Below the pieces are notes generated by a model. It made no database searches. It worked only from the letters and a program-made list of their open reading frames with translations, and was not told where the DNA came from. 64,000 nt of DNA. Source: Gammaproteobacteria bacterium (GTDB lineage: Bacteria > Pseudomonadota > Gammaproteobacteria > Arenicellales > JAJDZL01). The stretch covers positions 1 through 64,000 of the forward strand of contig JAJEHQ010000023.1 in assembly GCA_022823625.1 (NCBI GenBank), read 5' to 3'. Positions 35,158 to 43,689 of the stretch are shown piece after piece. Both the position numbers and the translations under genes were made by a program. The stretch's first letter is position 1, and every line of letters begins with the position of its first letter.

Positions 35158-36255
35158 TTAGGTCTCTTTGGTCACGACCATATAGGTGTGGACGTAGTCC
35201 ATTGCGTGGAGCTCAGGTTCGTTTCTGACTAGATTGTTGTAGTTTTGATAAAAGATGTCGACAATTTTTCGTCGTTCTTCCATGGGTCTGGAATGATCTA
35301 GTCCTCCAAAAAATACAGTTTCGCTCCACGATCTTAACGTAGGAACATAGGCATCTGCAAATGCGATTGGATCGCCAACGCGATCAAACTCTGCCCGGTA
35401 AGGACATTTCGTAACGCCGGTGTAGGCTTTTTCAAGACACAAACCCATAGCCCTGACCCTGCTTTCGGGATCGTCAAACGGTTCGCAATACTGCTCCTTG
35501 GTTCTGTAGAACTGCGGGAACGCGGTGGACTGATATTCGATTTCAGAAATTAAACCGGAATCGGCTAGTTCCCGCCACAAGAGGTTAAAAGTATCGAACA
35601 TATTTGCATCGCCGGTATTACCTAGATATCTGCCCTTTTCGTCGATGCAAAAATTAGCCATCACCAAGACTCCACCAGGAGCAAGTTCTCTGGCACGATG
35701 AACCAGAATCGTCTCCCAATCATTTTTTGCGTAGTCTCGAAACACTTGCCATTCACGACCGTGTGCACCAACCGCGTGGACGTGATCAGTAATCGTACCT
35801 GGGAGTCCACTCAACCAGTGCATTGCTGTAGCTGAAAATCCAATATCCACACTCCCGCTAGCAACAATTTGATTGTAGAACGACGTTCCAGCACTCAAGA
35901 CGAATACGTTGGAAAATTCTCGCGCGTAGGTAGTTTCTTCAGGTGATTGTGCATGAATCATTCGGAACAGCGACGAAAAGTCGTTGTGCGGTAAATCCGT
36001 ATACGTCACTGAAATCTCCTGATCCGTTGATTGTTGGCGAATTGCCTGAACAATACTGGTGACCAAACCTAGCGATGTCCCGCCATCTGCGGCTCCGTAG
36101 TCAATTATTGCAAATGGACGTTGATCTCCCGGCAGTTGAATCCCCGACAACTTTGGTATCAGGTTTTCGCCCGCGCGATCAATTACATGCTTTGCACCTT
36201 GCGTATTCTTGGAGTAGTATCCGCCTCCTTTCATCGATATGGAAGATTGAGACAT
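35158..36255 (-). CDS. SABATH-family carboxyl methyltransferase
   Basis: 365 residues carrying the hallmarks of the SABATH (salicylate/benzoate/theobromine) family best known from plants: an N-terminal MKGGGYYSKNTQGAK, SAM motif I IIDYGAADGGTS, the TDLPHNDFSSLF motif (plant form LPxNDFNxLF) and GFSATAMHWLS (plant form SSYSLHWLS). These enzymes methylate carboxyl groups of small acids or ring nitrogens. Bacterial members exist but are uncommon. The gene is alone on the minus strand, convergent with the other methyltransferase. The substrate is unknown; a small carboxylic acid is the natural guess. Confidence 0.8.
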   Translation of the reverse strand: MSQSSISMKGGGYYSKNTQGAKHVIDRAGENLIPKLSGIQLPGDQRPFAIIDYGAADGGTSLGLVTSIVQAIRQQSTDQEISVTYTDLPHNDFSSLFRMIHAQSPEETTYAREFSNVFVLSAGTSFYNQIVASGSVDIGFSATAMHWLSGLPGTITDHVHAVGAHGREWQVFRDYAKNDWETILVHRARELAPGGVLVMANFCIDEKGRYLGNTGDANMFDTFNLLWRELADSGLISEIEYQSTAFPQFYRTKEQYCEPFDDPESRVRAMGLCLEKAYTGVTKCPYRAEFDRVGDPIAFADAYVPTLRSWSETVFFGGLDHSRPMEERRKIVDIFYQNYNNLVRNEPELHAMDYVHTYMVVTKET

Positions 36256-36618
36256 TATTGATTCCTCATTCTAGAATTTAATCTAACTATCATCAACACA
36301 TAACTGGATGGCGTGTCGTAAATCGATCCTAACCGTAATACCATATCGCTAGTTGCCGACAACAAGGCAGGAGTAAACTGATAGCGATATTGGAAATTAC
36401 GAATATGTTGTCAATTTGGATGCGTAATTCGATTAAGACCCGAATTCTTACTTAACAGTCCGACAATACTTTGACTTAATGTTGTAACAGAAAGCGAAGG
36501 TTATGTTTGGCTATCGATTCATGCATTATGTTTTTTTATATACCACGAAATTGACTTCATTGAACATGGTCATGAAATACGGGCAAGCTTAACAACCCTA
36601 GATTAAGAGACATCCAAA
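36256..36618. other. ~360 bp without a gene
   Basis: Intergenic between the SABATH-type gene and the NIPSNAP pseudogene, T-rich and A-rich, with no convincing coding frame. It must contain the promoter of the minus-strand methyltransferase gene; no clear consensus was identified. Confidence 0.45.
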
Positions 36619-37002
36619 ATGATTTATGAATTACGTACCCATACTATTCGCCCAGGCTGTGAACAGTCCGTAGCGGATGCGACAAAATTGCATATAGAAA
36701 TTTTCGGTGACAGTTGCGGAAGACTGGAAGGTTGTTGAACACCTGACACCGGTCATCTGAATCAAATCAAGTTAATATGGAGCTATCCTGACCGAAATGA
36801 GCGTCAACGACTTAGGGAGGAATTGTCGAAAAATGAACGTTGGATAAATGAGTATCTTCCCATGATTATTCAATACGTAAGTTGTTTCGAAATTCAAATT
36901 CTCGAGCCTGTTGTGCCGTTTAATCCCCCTACAACCGAGGGAAATGTCGCTTCGATTGTTGCGTCATTAATCTTCTTCTGTTCACCACCAGCAATATCAT
37001 GA
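36619..37002 (+). pseudogene. NIPSNAP-family gene with an in-frame TGA
   Basis: The frame starts MIYELRTHTIRPGCEQ, the conserved NIPSNAP start. Codon 40 is TGA (36736-36738) where the family has Trp in the GYWTxxxGxLN motif (here C-stop-TPDTGHLNQIKLIWSY). The same frame continues NERWINEYLPMI and EIQILEPVVPF, then drifts to a stop at 37002. A TGG to TGA change plus loss of the second half explains it. NIPSNAP proteins are small dimeric alpha-beta barrel proteins of unclear catalytic role. Confidence 0.75.
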
Positions 37003-37097
37003 TTCCGACATTTTGACTATACGCGTTGATATTTTGCAGACCAAAGCCGAAAAGCGCACTTAACTCAACTTCGGCTTCTGGAGTCAGTTGAATCTGA

Positions 37098-37781
37098 TCA
37101 AGAAAGGTTAGCGTCCTTCAAGAGCGTATCAATGTCGAGTGCGTATTCCATCTGATCAGCTAACTCATCATGCGCCAATCCGACAGCATCGCGATAGATC
37201 AAATCGGAGGTTTTGTCCTTCCGCATCTGATTCAACCATGCATTTCGAAAAGAATCACTTCAGAAAAGACCGTGGACAGAGTATCCCACGACATTGTCGT
37301 CCACATTGACAGCTCCATCCTCTCCGTGATCAGTACGAATGTACCTGCGGTGAGATTCGTTGCCTGTTGATTTTCCATGTGAGTTTCATATCCCTCCACC
37401 ACCCGTCCGTGCATGGGCGATGATGTCGTGGCTCCAACCTTGCTTAGGAAAACGTAGATCTCCCAGTGTCAACTTGCTGCCCGGTAGAATGATGACATCT
37501 ATGTCTCGCGGGATTAAACCTTCGGGTGAAATGTAGTTCAAGTGCACACTCTTCTCTACACGCAGCAACGGGTGCTATAACGCCACCACGTTCAATATCA
37601 GCCACAAGGCAGACGGGCACCTGCGCTTCTCTGGCAAAGCCCATGTTTGCAATTTCTCTCGCGACGGTTAGTTTCTGCTGAACTCCCAGCGCTTTCTGAC
37701 CGCTCGACATAATTCGGCAACAATGACAGATTTACCGACATCGGAACCAGTGCCCTGAATTATTAGTACCGTAGTGTTCAA
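37098..37781 (-). pseudogene. cobQ: Decayed cobyric acid synthase gene (cobQ)
   Basis: Fragments in CobQ order but in different frames: the P-loop [20 protein letters not shown] near 37770, then [20 protein letters not shown] and [11 protein letters not shown] (37670-37590), then [18 protein letters not shown] and QGWSHDIIAHARTGG (37510-37390), then VEGYETHM (near 37390), and the true C-terminal end GLAHDELADQMEYALDIDTL up to a stop at 37098. About 684 bp remain of roughly 1450, with large internal deletions including most of the segment between the P-loop and the NMGF motif. It cannot make an active enzyme. It is divergent from the riboswitch and btuB. Confidence 0.82.
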
Positions 37782-37949
37782 AACCAAATTTACCAGGTTC
37801 AGTTTTAATGCGGAAAGTACAAAAAGATGGAGCATCGGAAAGCGCTCCTTCAGTCGAACGTAATATTCGACTGCTGGCTTCAATGATTCTAAGTGAAAAT
37901 AAATTTATTACGCCGAAATAAGTAGCCTTATAATTGCGCACTGCTGTTT

Positions 37950-38130
37950 GAGGTGTTTGTTGCCGAATTGATCCGAATTCGAGGCAACACTTTAAATGGG
38001 AAGTTTGGTGCGTGAAGTCGTTCAATCGGTTCTGTACTTCACAATTCCAGCGCTGCCCCCGCAACGGTAATCAGCCATTGTGCTGTTAGTCCGGAACCGC
38101 CCTCATTCAGGCCAAAACATTCGTTTTAGC
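37950..38130 (+). promoter_or_regulatory. Cobalamin (B12) riboswitch
   Basis: The conserved core of the B12 riboswitch is readable: a GGGAAGTTTGGTG-like element at 37998-38010, CGCTGCCCCCGCAACGGTAA at 38051-38070 and AGTCCGGAACC at 38088-38098, with a closing helix formed by TTGTTGCC and GGCAAC (37958-37986). It should lower expression of the downstream btuB operon when adenosylcobalamin is plentiful. The segment 38099-38145, with an inverted repeat around GCGGAGGGCTTC, may be the expression platform. Confidence 0.85.
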
Positions 38131-38210
38131 GGAGGGCTTCAACGTGGCGCAAAATATCCCACCACCTGAACTCCTCCTTTTGTAGTGTTGATTCCAAATG
38201 GAAGAGTTTC

Positions 38211-38315
38211 ATGCAAAGTATTATTCAGCGGTACGCTTCGATTAGATGGCCGCGAATTTTGTGCATTGTCCTCGCGGCACTGGTTGCAACACTCGCAACA
38301 CTGTCCCCGAAGTAG
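38211..38315 (+). CDS. Possible 34-residue membrane peptide between riboswitch copies
   Basis: An ATG at 38211 with GGAAGAG upstream opens 34 codons with one hydrophobic segment (ILCIVLAALVATLATL) after a basic start (QRYASIRWPR), so it would insert in the membrane. It may be a truncated gene that once followed the riboswitch. No family recognised; B12-regulated CbtB proteins are small one-helix proteins too but the expected histidines are missing. Confidence 0.3.
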   Translation: MQSIIQRYASIRWPRILCIVLAALVATLATLSPK

Positions 38316-38400
38316 CAGTCAATCAGAACGCCGTAAGCACGGAGTCGCCCTCATGCAAGCCAAAGACGATTGATTTCTCGGAAGACTTGAATGTCGAAAT
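38301..38400 (+). promoter_or_regulatory. Degenerate second copy of the riboswitch 3' region
   Basis: This stretch mirrors the 3' part of the riboswitch above: CTGTCCCCG for CTGCCCCCG, GGAGTCGCCCTCATGCAAGCC for GGAACCGCCCTCATTCAGGCC, then ACGATTGATTTCTCGGAAGACTTGAATGTCG in place of ACATTCGTTTTAGCGGAGGGCTTCAACGTGGCG. It lacks a convincing 5' half, so ligand binding is doubtful. It lies about 70 bp upstream of btuB and could serve as a leftover expression platform. Confidence 0.5.
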
Positions 38401-38471
38401 TGATTTTTCAATTGAATGAAAAATTCTCTTAGAAATCTGTTTTTCTTTGACTGATTATTAAGGAACATCTG

Positions 38472-40334
38472 ATGAATTTATCTCGAATAATTGGCATCGT
38501 GTTGATGCTTTCAACTCCGTTGTCCTTTGCGCAACAACTAGAAGATGAAGAAAATAAACTAGATGAAATTGTCGTGACTGCGACCCGAATACCAACACCA
38601 CTTGCAGATACGCTACCTTCAACTTTAATTATTACCGCTGAAGAAATCGAGCGGACAAAACCGCGGGATTTAGGCAGTCTTCTATCACGGAAAAGCGGAT
38701 TGAATTTCAGAGATAGCGGAGGTCGAGGATCAAACGGAGGAATATTTGTTCGAGGCTCCAATAGTGACCATGTTCTAATTTTGATCAATGGCGTACGCAC
38801 CGGAAGTGCGACCCTAGGTTCAACAGCAATTGAGAACATTCCCCTTGAATCTATAGAACGTATCGAAATAATTAAGGGGCCTGTGTCTGGTGTATACGGA
38901 TCCGATGCGATTGGCGGGGTGATTCAAATTTTCACTGAGAAGAACCAAGAAGAGGGGGCATTTGGTAGTGTGGAGTCAACATTCGGTACGAATAAATTTC
39001 GAAAATACGACGCCCAGGCGGGATATGGGGATGACGGATACAGTGTTTACGCGTCATTGTCGAAAGAATCGACTGATGGAATTGATCGCACTGCATTTAA
39101 AGGCGGTGGAAACGAAGATAACGATAGTTTTAAGCAAACGTCAGGTAATTTTTCGATTACTGCCAATTTGCTAGATAACCTGGTTGTGGCAATAAATCAC
39201 GTTCAAAGTTCGGCAACGACAGAATATGACAATATTTCATCATTTACTAGAGAAAGTCAAGGCGAGGGATGGTATCAACGAGCAAAACAAAACATAACAT
39301 CTGCACGATTCGACTACGAACATTCTGACCATCTAAGTTTTACAGGGCTTCTTGGGTCTTCTACAGATTCAAATAGAGACATCCAACTTGACACGAATAG
39401 AAACGATTTTTTTCAGACCAAAAAATTGGATTACTCAATTCAAACTAATCTAATTGTTTCTAGTAAAAATCAAATTTCTTTCGGTGTTGACTATCAGAAA
39501 GACAAGATTACATCCGCCACGGACTACGCCGCCACTGAACGAACGAATGAAGGGTGGTTTGCACTTTGGCAAAATCAACTTGATCGTTCGAGTACCGTGT
39601 TTAGTGCTCGTCATGACAAGAATAATTCTTACGGTTCCATATCAAACTACAGCGTCCAGCAATCAATTGCTATATCCAATCATTACGAAATTGTTGGTAG
39701 TTATGGGACAGCGTTTAAAGCACCAACTTTTAATGATCTCTATTGGCCTAATGGTGGCAATCCGAACCTCTATCCAGAAGAAAGCAAGTCGTTAGAATTA
39801 TCCCTACGGTTTAGTCTAGACGAAGTAAATTGGCAGTTAAATGCCTATCAAACAAAGGTGCAGAACTTGATCGCGTGGGCGCCAATACCAAATGATCCTG
39901 ACAATAGATGGAGTCCATTTAATGTCAATAGTGCCAAAATGAAAGGGATTGAATTTGATTTAGCCAAGAGATGGGACAGTTACAGTGCAAACGTTAGCGT
40001 CGGTTACCTTGATGCGGAAGACGAATTAAATGGGAGATTTTTAGACGGTCGAGCGCGTGTTTCCGGTTCTTTAGAATTTGGAAAACAGATCGAAAATCTG
40101 TACGTAGGCGTGGATACATATTTTGAACACTCTCGATTTGACGGAAGTAAAAAACTGCCCGGTTACTCACTTTGGGGAATTTCCGCTGAGTATGATTTCT
40201 CAGACACTCTATCGATATCCGGCCGTATCGACAATCTGTTTGACAAAGAGTATGTCACAAACCTGGCAAGCAGCGATAATCCCTACCAAAACGAGGGGCG
40301 AACGATTGAAATATCACTTGAGTACAGGTTTTAG
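38472..40334 (+). CDS. btuB: TonB-dependent vitamin B12 receptor BtuB
   Basis: 620 residues. Signal peptide 1-20 (LSTPLSFA), TonB box DEIVVTATR (31-39), plug domain with VLILINGVRTG and GPVSGVYGSDAIGGVI, then a 22-strand-type beta barrel ending in the outer-membrane terminal aromatic (EISLEYRF). The N-terminal PTPLADTLPSTLIITAEEI region and position behind a cobalamin riboswitch support BtuB rather than a siderophore receptor. It imports corrinoids across the outer membrane with TonB energy. First gene of the B12 salvage region. Confidence 0.88.
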   Translation: MNLSRIIGIVLMLSTPLSFAQQLEDEENKLDEIVVTATRIPTPLADTLPSTLIITAEEIERTKPRDLGSLLSRKSGLNFRDSGGRGSNGGIFVRGSNSDHVLILINGVRTGSATLGSTAIENIPLESIERIEIIKGPVSGVYGSDAIGGVIQIFTEKNQEEGAFGSVESTFGTNKFRKYDAQAGYGDDGYSVYASLSKESTDGIDRTAFKGGGNEDNDSFKQTSGNFSITANLLDNLVVAINHVQSSATTEYDNISSFTRESQGEGWYQRAKQNITSARFDYEHSDHLSFTGLLGSSTDSNRDIQLDTNRNDFFQTKKLDYSIQTNLIVSSKNQISFGVDYQKDKITSATDYAATERTNEGWFALWQNQLDRSSTVFSARHDKNNSYGSISNYSVQQSIAISNHYEIVGSYGTAFKAPTFNDLYWPNGGNPNLYPEESKSLELSLRFSLDEVNWQLNAYQTKVQNLIAWAPIPNDPDNRWSPFNVNSAKMKGIEFDLAKRWDSYSANVSVGYLDAEDELNGRFLDGRARVSGSLEFGKQIENLYVGVDTYFEHSRFDGSKKLPGYSLWGISAEYDFSDTLSISGRIDNLFDKEYVTNLASSDNPYQNEGRTIEISLEYRF

Positions 40335-40528
40335 TACCAAACCTGCGACAAATGTTATGCAAGATGGCAACAATTGAACAAATCAGCGACTATTCTGTTT
40401 CTATGAGTGAGTTGAATCAGTCAGGCAAACCTGAGATCTGGTTTTCAAATCTTGAGGCTCTTGTGCTGAAAGAATTCTAATTCGAGCAGATAATCAGAGA
40501 AGTTCACAGTTCTGGAGGTATGCGTCAA

Positions 40529-41137
40529 ATGAGTGATGTCGATATCAATGAAAGACATAAACAAAAGATGCAGAAACAAAAAAAGAGAGTTGATGCCCGT
40601 ATCAAGGAGGCGACAACCGAACGAGGAGTTTTTGTATTTTTAACCGGTAACGGCAAAGGGAAAAGTAGCTCAGCATTTGGTATGGTCTTAAGAGCTCTTG
40701 GCTATGGACAGAAAGTCGGGGTGATTCAGTTTATCAAGGGCAACCGTACCACCGGCGAGAGCCTGTTTCTCAGCAATCTGCATCCGGATGTGGATCACTA
40801 CCAGATGGGGACTGGGTTTACCTGGGACAGTCAGGACCGTGAACGCGATATTGCAGCTGCTGAAACGACTTGGGAGGTGGCAAGCCAAATGCTGTCAGAC
40901 GATTCGTACGACCTCGTTATATTGGATGAGCTAACTTACATGCTCGGCTACAAGTATCTGGATGTCGAAAAAGTTCTGGATGTCATCAAGAATCGCCCGG
41001 TTGAGCAAAGCGTGGTTGTGACAGGGCGCGGGGGCGGAGCCAGACTTAGAGAACTGGCAGACACCGTATCAGAAGTTAAAGAAATCAAGCATGCATTCAA
41101 GTCCGGAATCAAAGCGCGCCCAGGTGTCGATCTCTAA
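40529..41137 (+). CDS. cobO: Cob(I)yrinic acid a,c-diamide adenosyltransferase CobO/BtuR
   Basis: About 202 residues. P-loop TGNGKGKSSSAFGMVLRALG, then VGVIQFIKG and DLVILDELTYML, ending with the family's ELADTVSEVKEIKHAF and GIKARPGVDL. It transfers the adenosyl group of ATP to cobalt of a corrinoid, making the coenzyme form. I prefer the ATG at 40529, 10 nt after GGAGG; the ATG at 40520 is only one nt from it. Confidence 0.9.
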   Translation: MSDVDINERHKQKMQKQKKRVDARIKEATTERGVFVFLTGNGKGKSSSAFGMVLRALGYGQKVGVIQFIKGNRTTGESLFLSNLHPDVDHYQMGTGFTWDSQDRERDIAAAETTWEVASQMLSDDSYDLVILDELTYMLGYKYLDVEKVLDVIKNRPVEQSVVVTGRGGGARLRELADTVSEVKEIKHAFKSGIKARPGVDL

Positions 41138-41312
41138 TGACTCTAGGCCCGACAGATTGAGATTGCGAAATTTGTCATTTCTCTTCCGTGGAAGTAATTG
41201 TTGATTCTAGCTGGATTGGAGGCAATTACTCTTTCAACCTCAGTGTGATTGACAGCACCATCTCCACGAGTCTTTTGTCCATTTTTGACCCCACAACTTC
41301 TGAATTAATCTG

Positions 41313-42335
41313 ATGCGATTAATGCTGCCCAAGTCCTGTTTTATTCTGCTGACTGTCTTGTCGGTTATTGCTGCCATTGTCGGGCTTCTGGTCGGACCCG
41401 TTCAGATTTCACCAGTCGTACTGATCGACATGCTGTTTTCTGAGCATGATCAGACTCGCGACGAGATGATTATTCAGGTCATTCGATTGCCACGAATGTT
41501 GCTTAGTTTCTTGATAGGCTCCGTTTTGGCAATTTGTGGCGCAGTGATGCAGGGGCTATTTAGAAACTCCCTGGCGGACCCATCGCTAATCGGCGTATCG
41601 GCTGGTGCGTCAGCTGGTGCAAGTTTTGTCATTGTCTTCGGTGCAATTCTGTTTCCGACTTCTGTACTGGGTCTGTCGGCGGTTTCCATTGGCGCTTTTG
41701 CTGGCGGGCTATTGGCAGCATGGGTTGTGTATCGACTGGCAAGTAGCAGTGAAGGTACATCGGTTGCCACCATGCTTCTGGCTGGAATCGCAATCAGCGC
41801 ATTGGCAGGTGCATTGAATCAGCTGTTCAGCTTTTTAGCAGACAACGATATGCTGAGGCGAATCAGTCTGTGGCAAATGGGTTCGCTTGAGTCAGCGGAC
41901 TGGCAGCAGATAACTTATTGTGCACTGACAACAGGGGTACTGATGATCCTTTTGCCGCGCGAAAGTCGTGCATTAAATGCCATGCTACTCGGCGAGTCGG
42001 AAGCACGACACTTGGGAATCGGTGTCGAATGGCTGAAACGTCGACTGATAATCTACACCTCGCTAGGTGTTGGTATCGCTGTTTCTGTTGCAGGAACAAT
42101 CGCATTTGTGGGCCTTGTAGTTCCCCATCTGATTCGACTTCTGATTGGACCAGACCATCGGTACCTGCTACCTGCATCGGCATTACTCGGTGGATTACTG
42201 TTGGTTTCAGCAGATGCGGTTGCTCGAGTTGCAATCGCTCCGGCTGAACTACCAATTGGTGTGGTCACCGCGCTGCTTGGGGTACCATTTTTCATTTCCA
42301 TTCTGATTCGACAACGGAACAGGGTCTATGCTTAG
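41313..42335 (+). CDS. btuC: ABC transporter permease for corrinoids, BtuC (FecCD family)
   Basis: 340 residues with about ten hydrophobic segments. FecCD/BtuC signatures include RLPRMLLSFLIGSVLAICGA, QGLFRNSLADPSLIGVSAGA (the coupling region) and GTIAFVGLVVPHLIRLLIGP. It overlaps btuD by 8 nt. Forms the inner-membrane channel that takes B12 from BtuF. Confidence 0.87.
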   Translation: MRLMLPKSCFILLTVLSVIAAIVGLLVGPVQISPVVLIDMLFSEHDQTRDEMIIQVIRLPRMLLSFLIGSVLAICGAVMQGLFRNSLADPSLIGVSAGASAGASFVIVFGAILFPTSVLGLSAVSIGAFAGGLLAAWVVYRLASSSEGTSVATMLLAGIAISALAGALNQLFSFLADNDMLRRISLWQMGSLESADWQQITYCALTTGVLMILLPRESRALNAMLLGESEARHLGIGVEWLKRRLIIYTSLGVGIAVSVAGTIAFVGLVVPHLIRLLIGPDHRYLLPASALLGGLLLVSADAVARVAIAPAELPIGVVTALLGVPFFISILIRQRNRVYA

Positions 42336-43113
42336 AGTAAGTTCTGCATCGCTTTCTAGCGGAAATATTCTGCGGGTCAAGGACTTTAATCTGACCTGTG
42401 AACCAGGGTTGGTAACAGCCCTGCTTGGTCCGAATGGTGCGGGTAAAACCAGCCTTCTAAAGCTGCTATCTGGTGAACTGAAAGCGGACTCGGGGGAATT
42501 GTGGCTCAACGAGCGTCAGATTCATGAGTGGAAGCCGATCGAACGGGCAAAAATGCTCGCATGTCTACCCCAGCATTCAACCCTGAATTTTCCATTTACA
42601 GTAGAAGAAGTAGTTTTGATGGGCAGAAATCCATACGATACCGGTACCGTAAACGATCTCGAAATCGTTCGACAGACACTGGAAGCCGTTGACAGTTGGC
42701 AGTTAGTGCACAGAAATTACACTGAACTGTCTGGTGGAGAAAAACAGAGGGTGCAACTCGCTCGTGTTCTAGCTCAAGTCTGGCAACCGACGAAGGTTAG
42801 TGGGGAAAACAAAAATCGAGTTCTGCTTCTGGATGAGCCATCATCATCACTTGATATTGCCCATCAACAATTGCTGCAGAAAATAGTGCTGAGTATGGCG
42901 GAGCAGGGTGTAGTGGTTGTAATGGTGGTTCACGACCTTAATTTTGCTTTTTACTGTGCCAGTCAACTAGTTTTGATGTCGCAAGGGCAATTAGTAGCGC
43001 AAGGCACGCCAACCGAAATGATGCAAAACGATTTGCTTCAAACGGTGATTGGGGTCAATCTTGAGTTCATTGCTCATCCGGTTACAGGTAAACCTGTCGT
43101 GATATTCAAATGA
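42328..43113 (+). CDS. btuD: ABC transporter ATPase for corrinoids, BtuD
   Basis: 261 residues. Walker A GPNGAGKTS (~34-42), Q-loop CLPQHSTLNFPFTV, signature LSGGEKQRVQLARVL, Walker B VLLLDEPSSSLD and His switch VVHDLN. The family includes haem and iron-siderophore ATPases; the btuB, btuC and cob neighbours decide for B12. Starts within the end of btuC. Confidence 0.87.
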   Translation: MLRVSSASLSSGNILRVKDFNLTCEPGLVTALLGPNGAGKTSLLKLLSGELKADSGELWLNERQIHEWKPIERAKMLACLPQHSTLNFPFTVEEVVLMGRNPYDTGTVNDLEIVRQTLEAVDSWQLVHRNYTELSGGEKQRVQLARVLAQVWQPTKVSGENKNRVLLLDEPSSSLDIAHQQLLQKIVLSMAEQGVVVVMVVHDLNFAFYCASQLVLMSQGQLVAQGTPTEMMQNDLLQTVIGVNLEFIAHPVTGKPVVIFK

Positions 43114-43123
43114 GGATGATCAG

Positions 43124-43669
43124 TTGGCTGCGCAATTGGAACTGATTCTTGGTGGTGCCCGCTCGGGGAAGAGTCGCTTAGCCGAGCAACGCGTGTTAAA
43201 CAGTGGCATGAATAAGATCTATGTTGCCACTGCGACTGCGAACGACGAAGAAATGGCGGCGCGGATTGAACAGCACCGTCAACGCCGTCAAAAGTCTGCG
43301 GGTGATGAAGATTGGCATCTAATTGAGGAACCCGTTCACCTGTCAGAAGCATTACAGTCGGTTCACGATGCTGATACATGTATTCTGGTGGATTGCCTCA
43401 CACTATGGCTTAGCAACTGTCTGCATAAGGACTGCTGGTTATCAGAGCACGACAAAATATTTACATATCTACCAAACTCAGAAGGAAGAATAATTTTTGT
43501 GAGTAACGAAGTGGGATCAGGCATTGTGCCGATGGGGGAATTAACTCGCCAATTTGTTGACTTCAGTGGTCAACTACACCAGGAACTTGCCGCGATCTGC
43601 CAGCGTGTTACTCTGACAGTTGCCGGCCTATCCGTTGAACTTAAGACGGGAAATTCTACTATCAGCTAA
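43124..43669 (+). CDS. cobU: Adenosylcobinamide kinase/guanylyltransferase CobU (CobP)
   Basis: 181 residues. P-loop ILGGARSGKSRLAEQ at the start, ATATANDEEMAARI and CILVDCLTLWLSN, then FVSNEVGSGIVP, all typical of CobU. It phosphorylates adenosylcobinamide and adds GMP, activating it for nucleotide-loop assembly. The start is a TTG at 43124 with GAGG 8 nt upstream; no in-frame ATG fits. Confidence 0.88.
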   Translation: MAAQLELILGGARSGKSRLAEQRVLNSGMNKIYVATATANDEEMAARIEQHRQRRQKSAGDEDWHLIEEPVHLSEALQSVHDADTCILVDCLTLWLSNCLHKDCWLSEHDKIFTYLPNSEGRIIFVSNEVGSGIVPMGELTRQFVDFSGQLHQELAAICQRVTLTVAGLSVELKTGNSTIS

Positions 43670-43689
43670 GCAGGGAGTGTTAGCGGTCA

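Noticed and set aside
36619-36738. TGA recoded as Trp (alternative genetic code or selenocysteine) in the NIPSNAP gene
   Set aside because: TGA serves as a normal stop in many intact genes here, no selenocysteine element is evident, and the gene's second half is also lost.
38429-38839. 136-codon minus-strand frame
   Set aside because: Antisense to the start of btuB, which has a signal peptide and TonB box.
42328-43113. Haem ABC transporter ATPase (HmuV) assignment
   Set aside because: Sequence alone would allow it, but riboswitch, BtuB, BtuC and cob genes in the same operon favour corrinoid transport.
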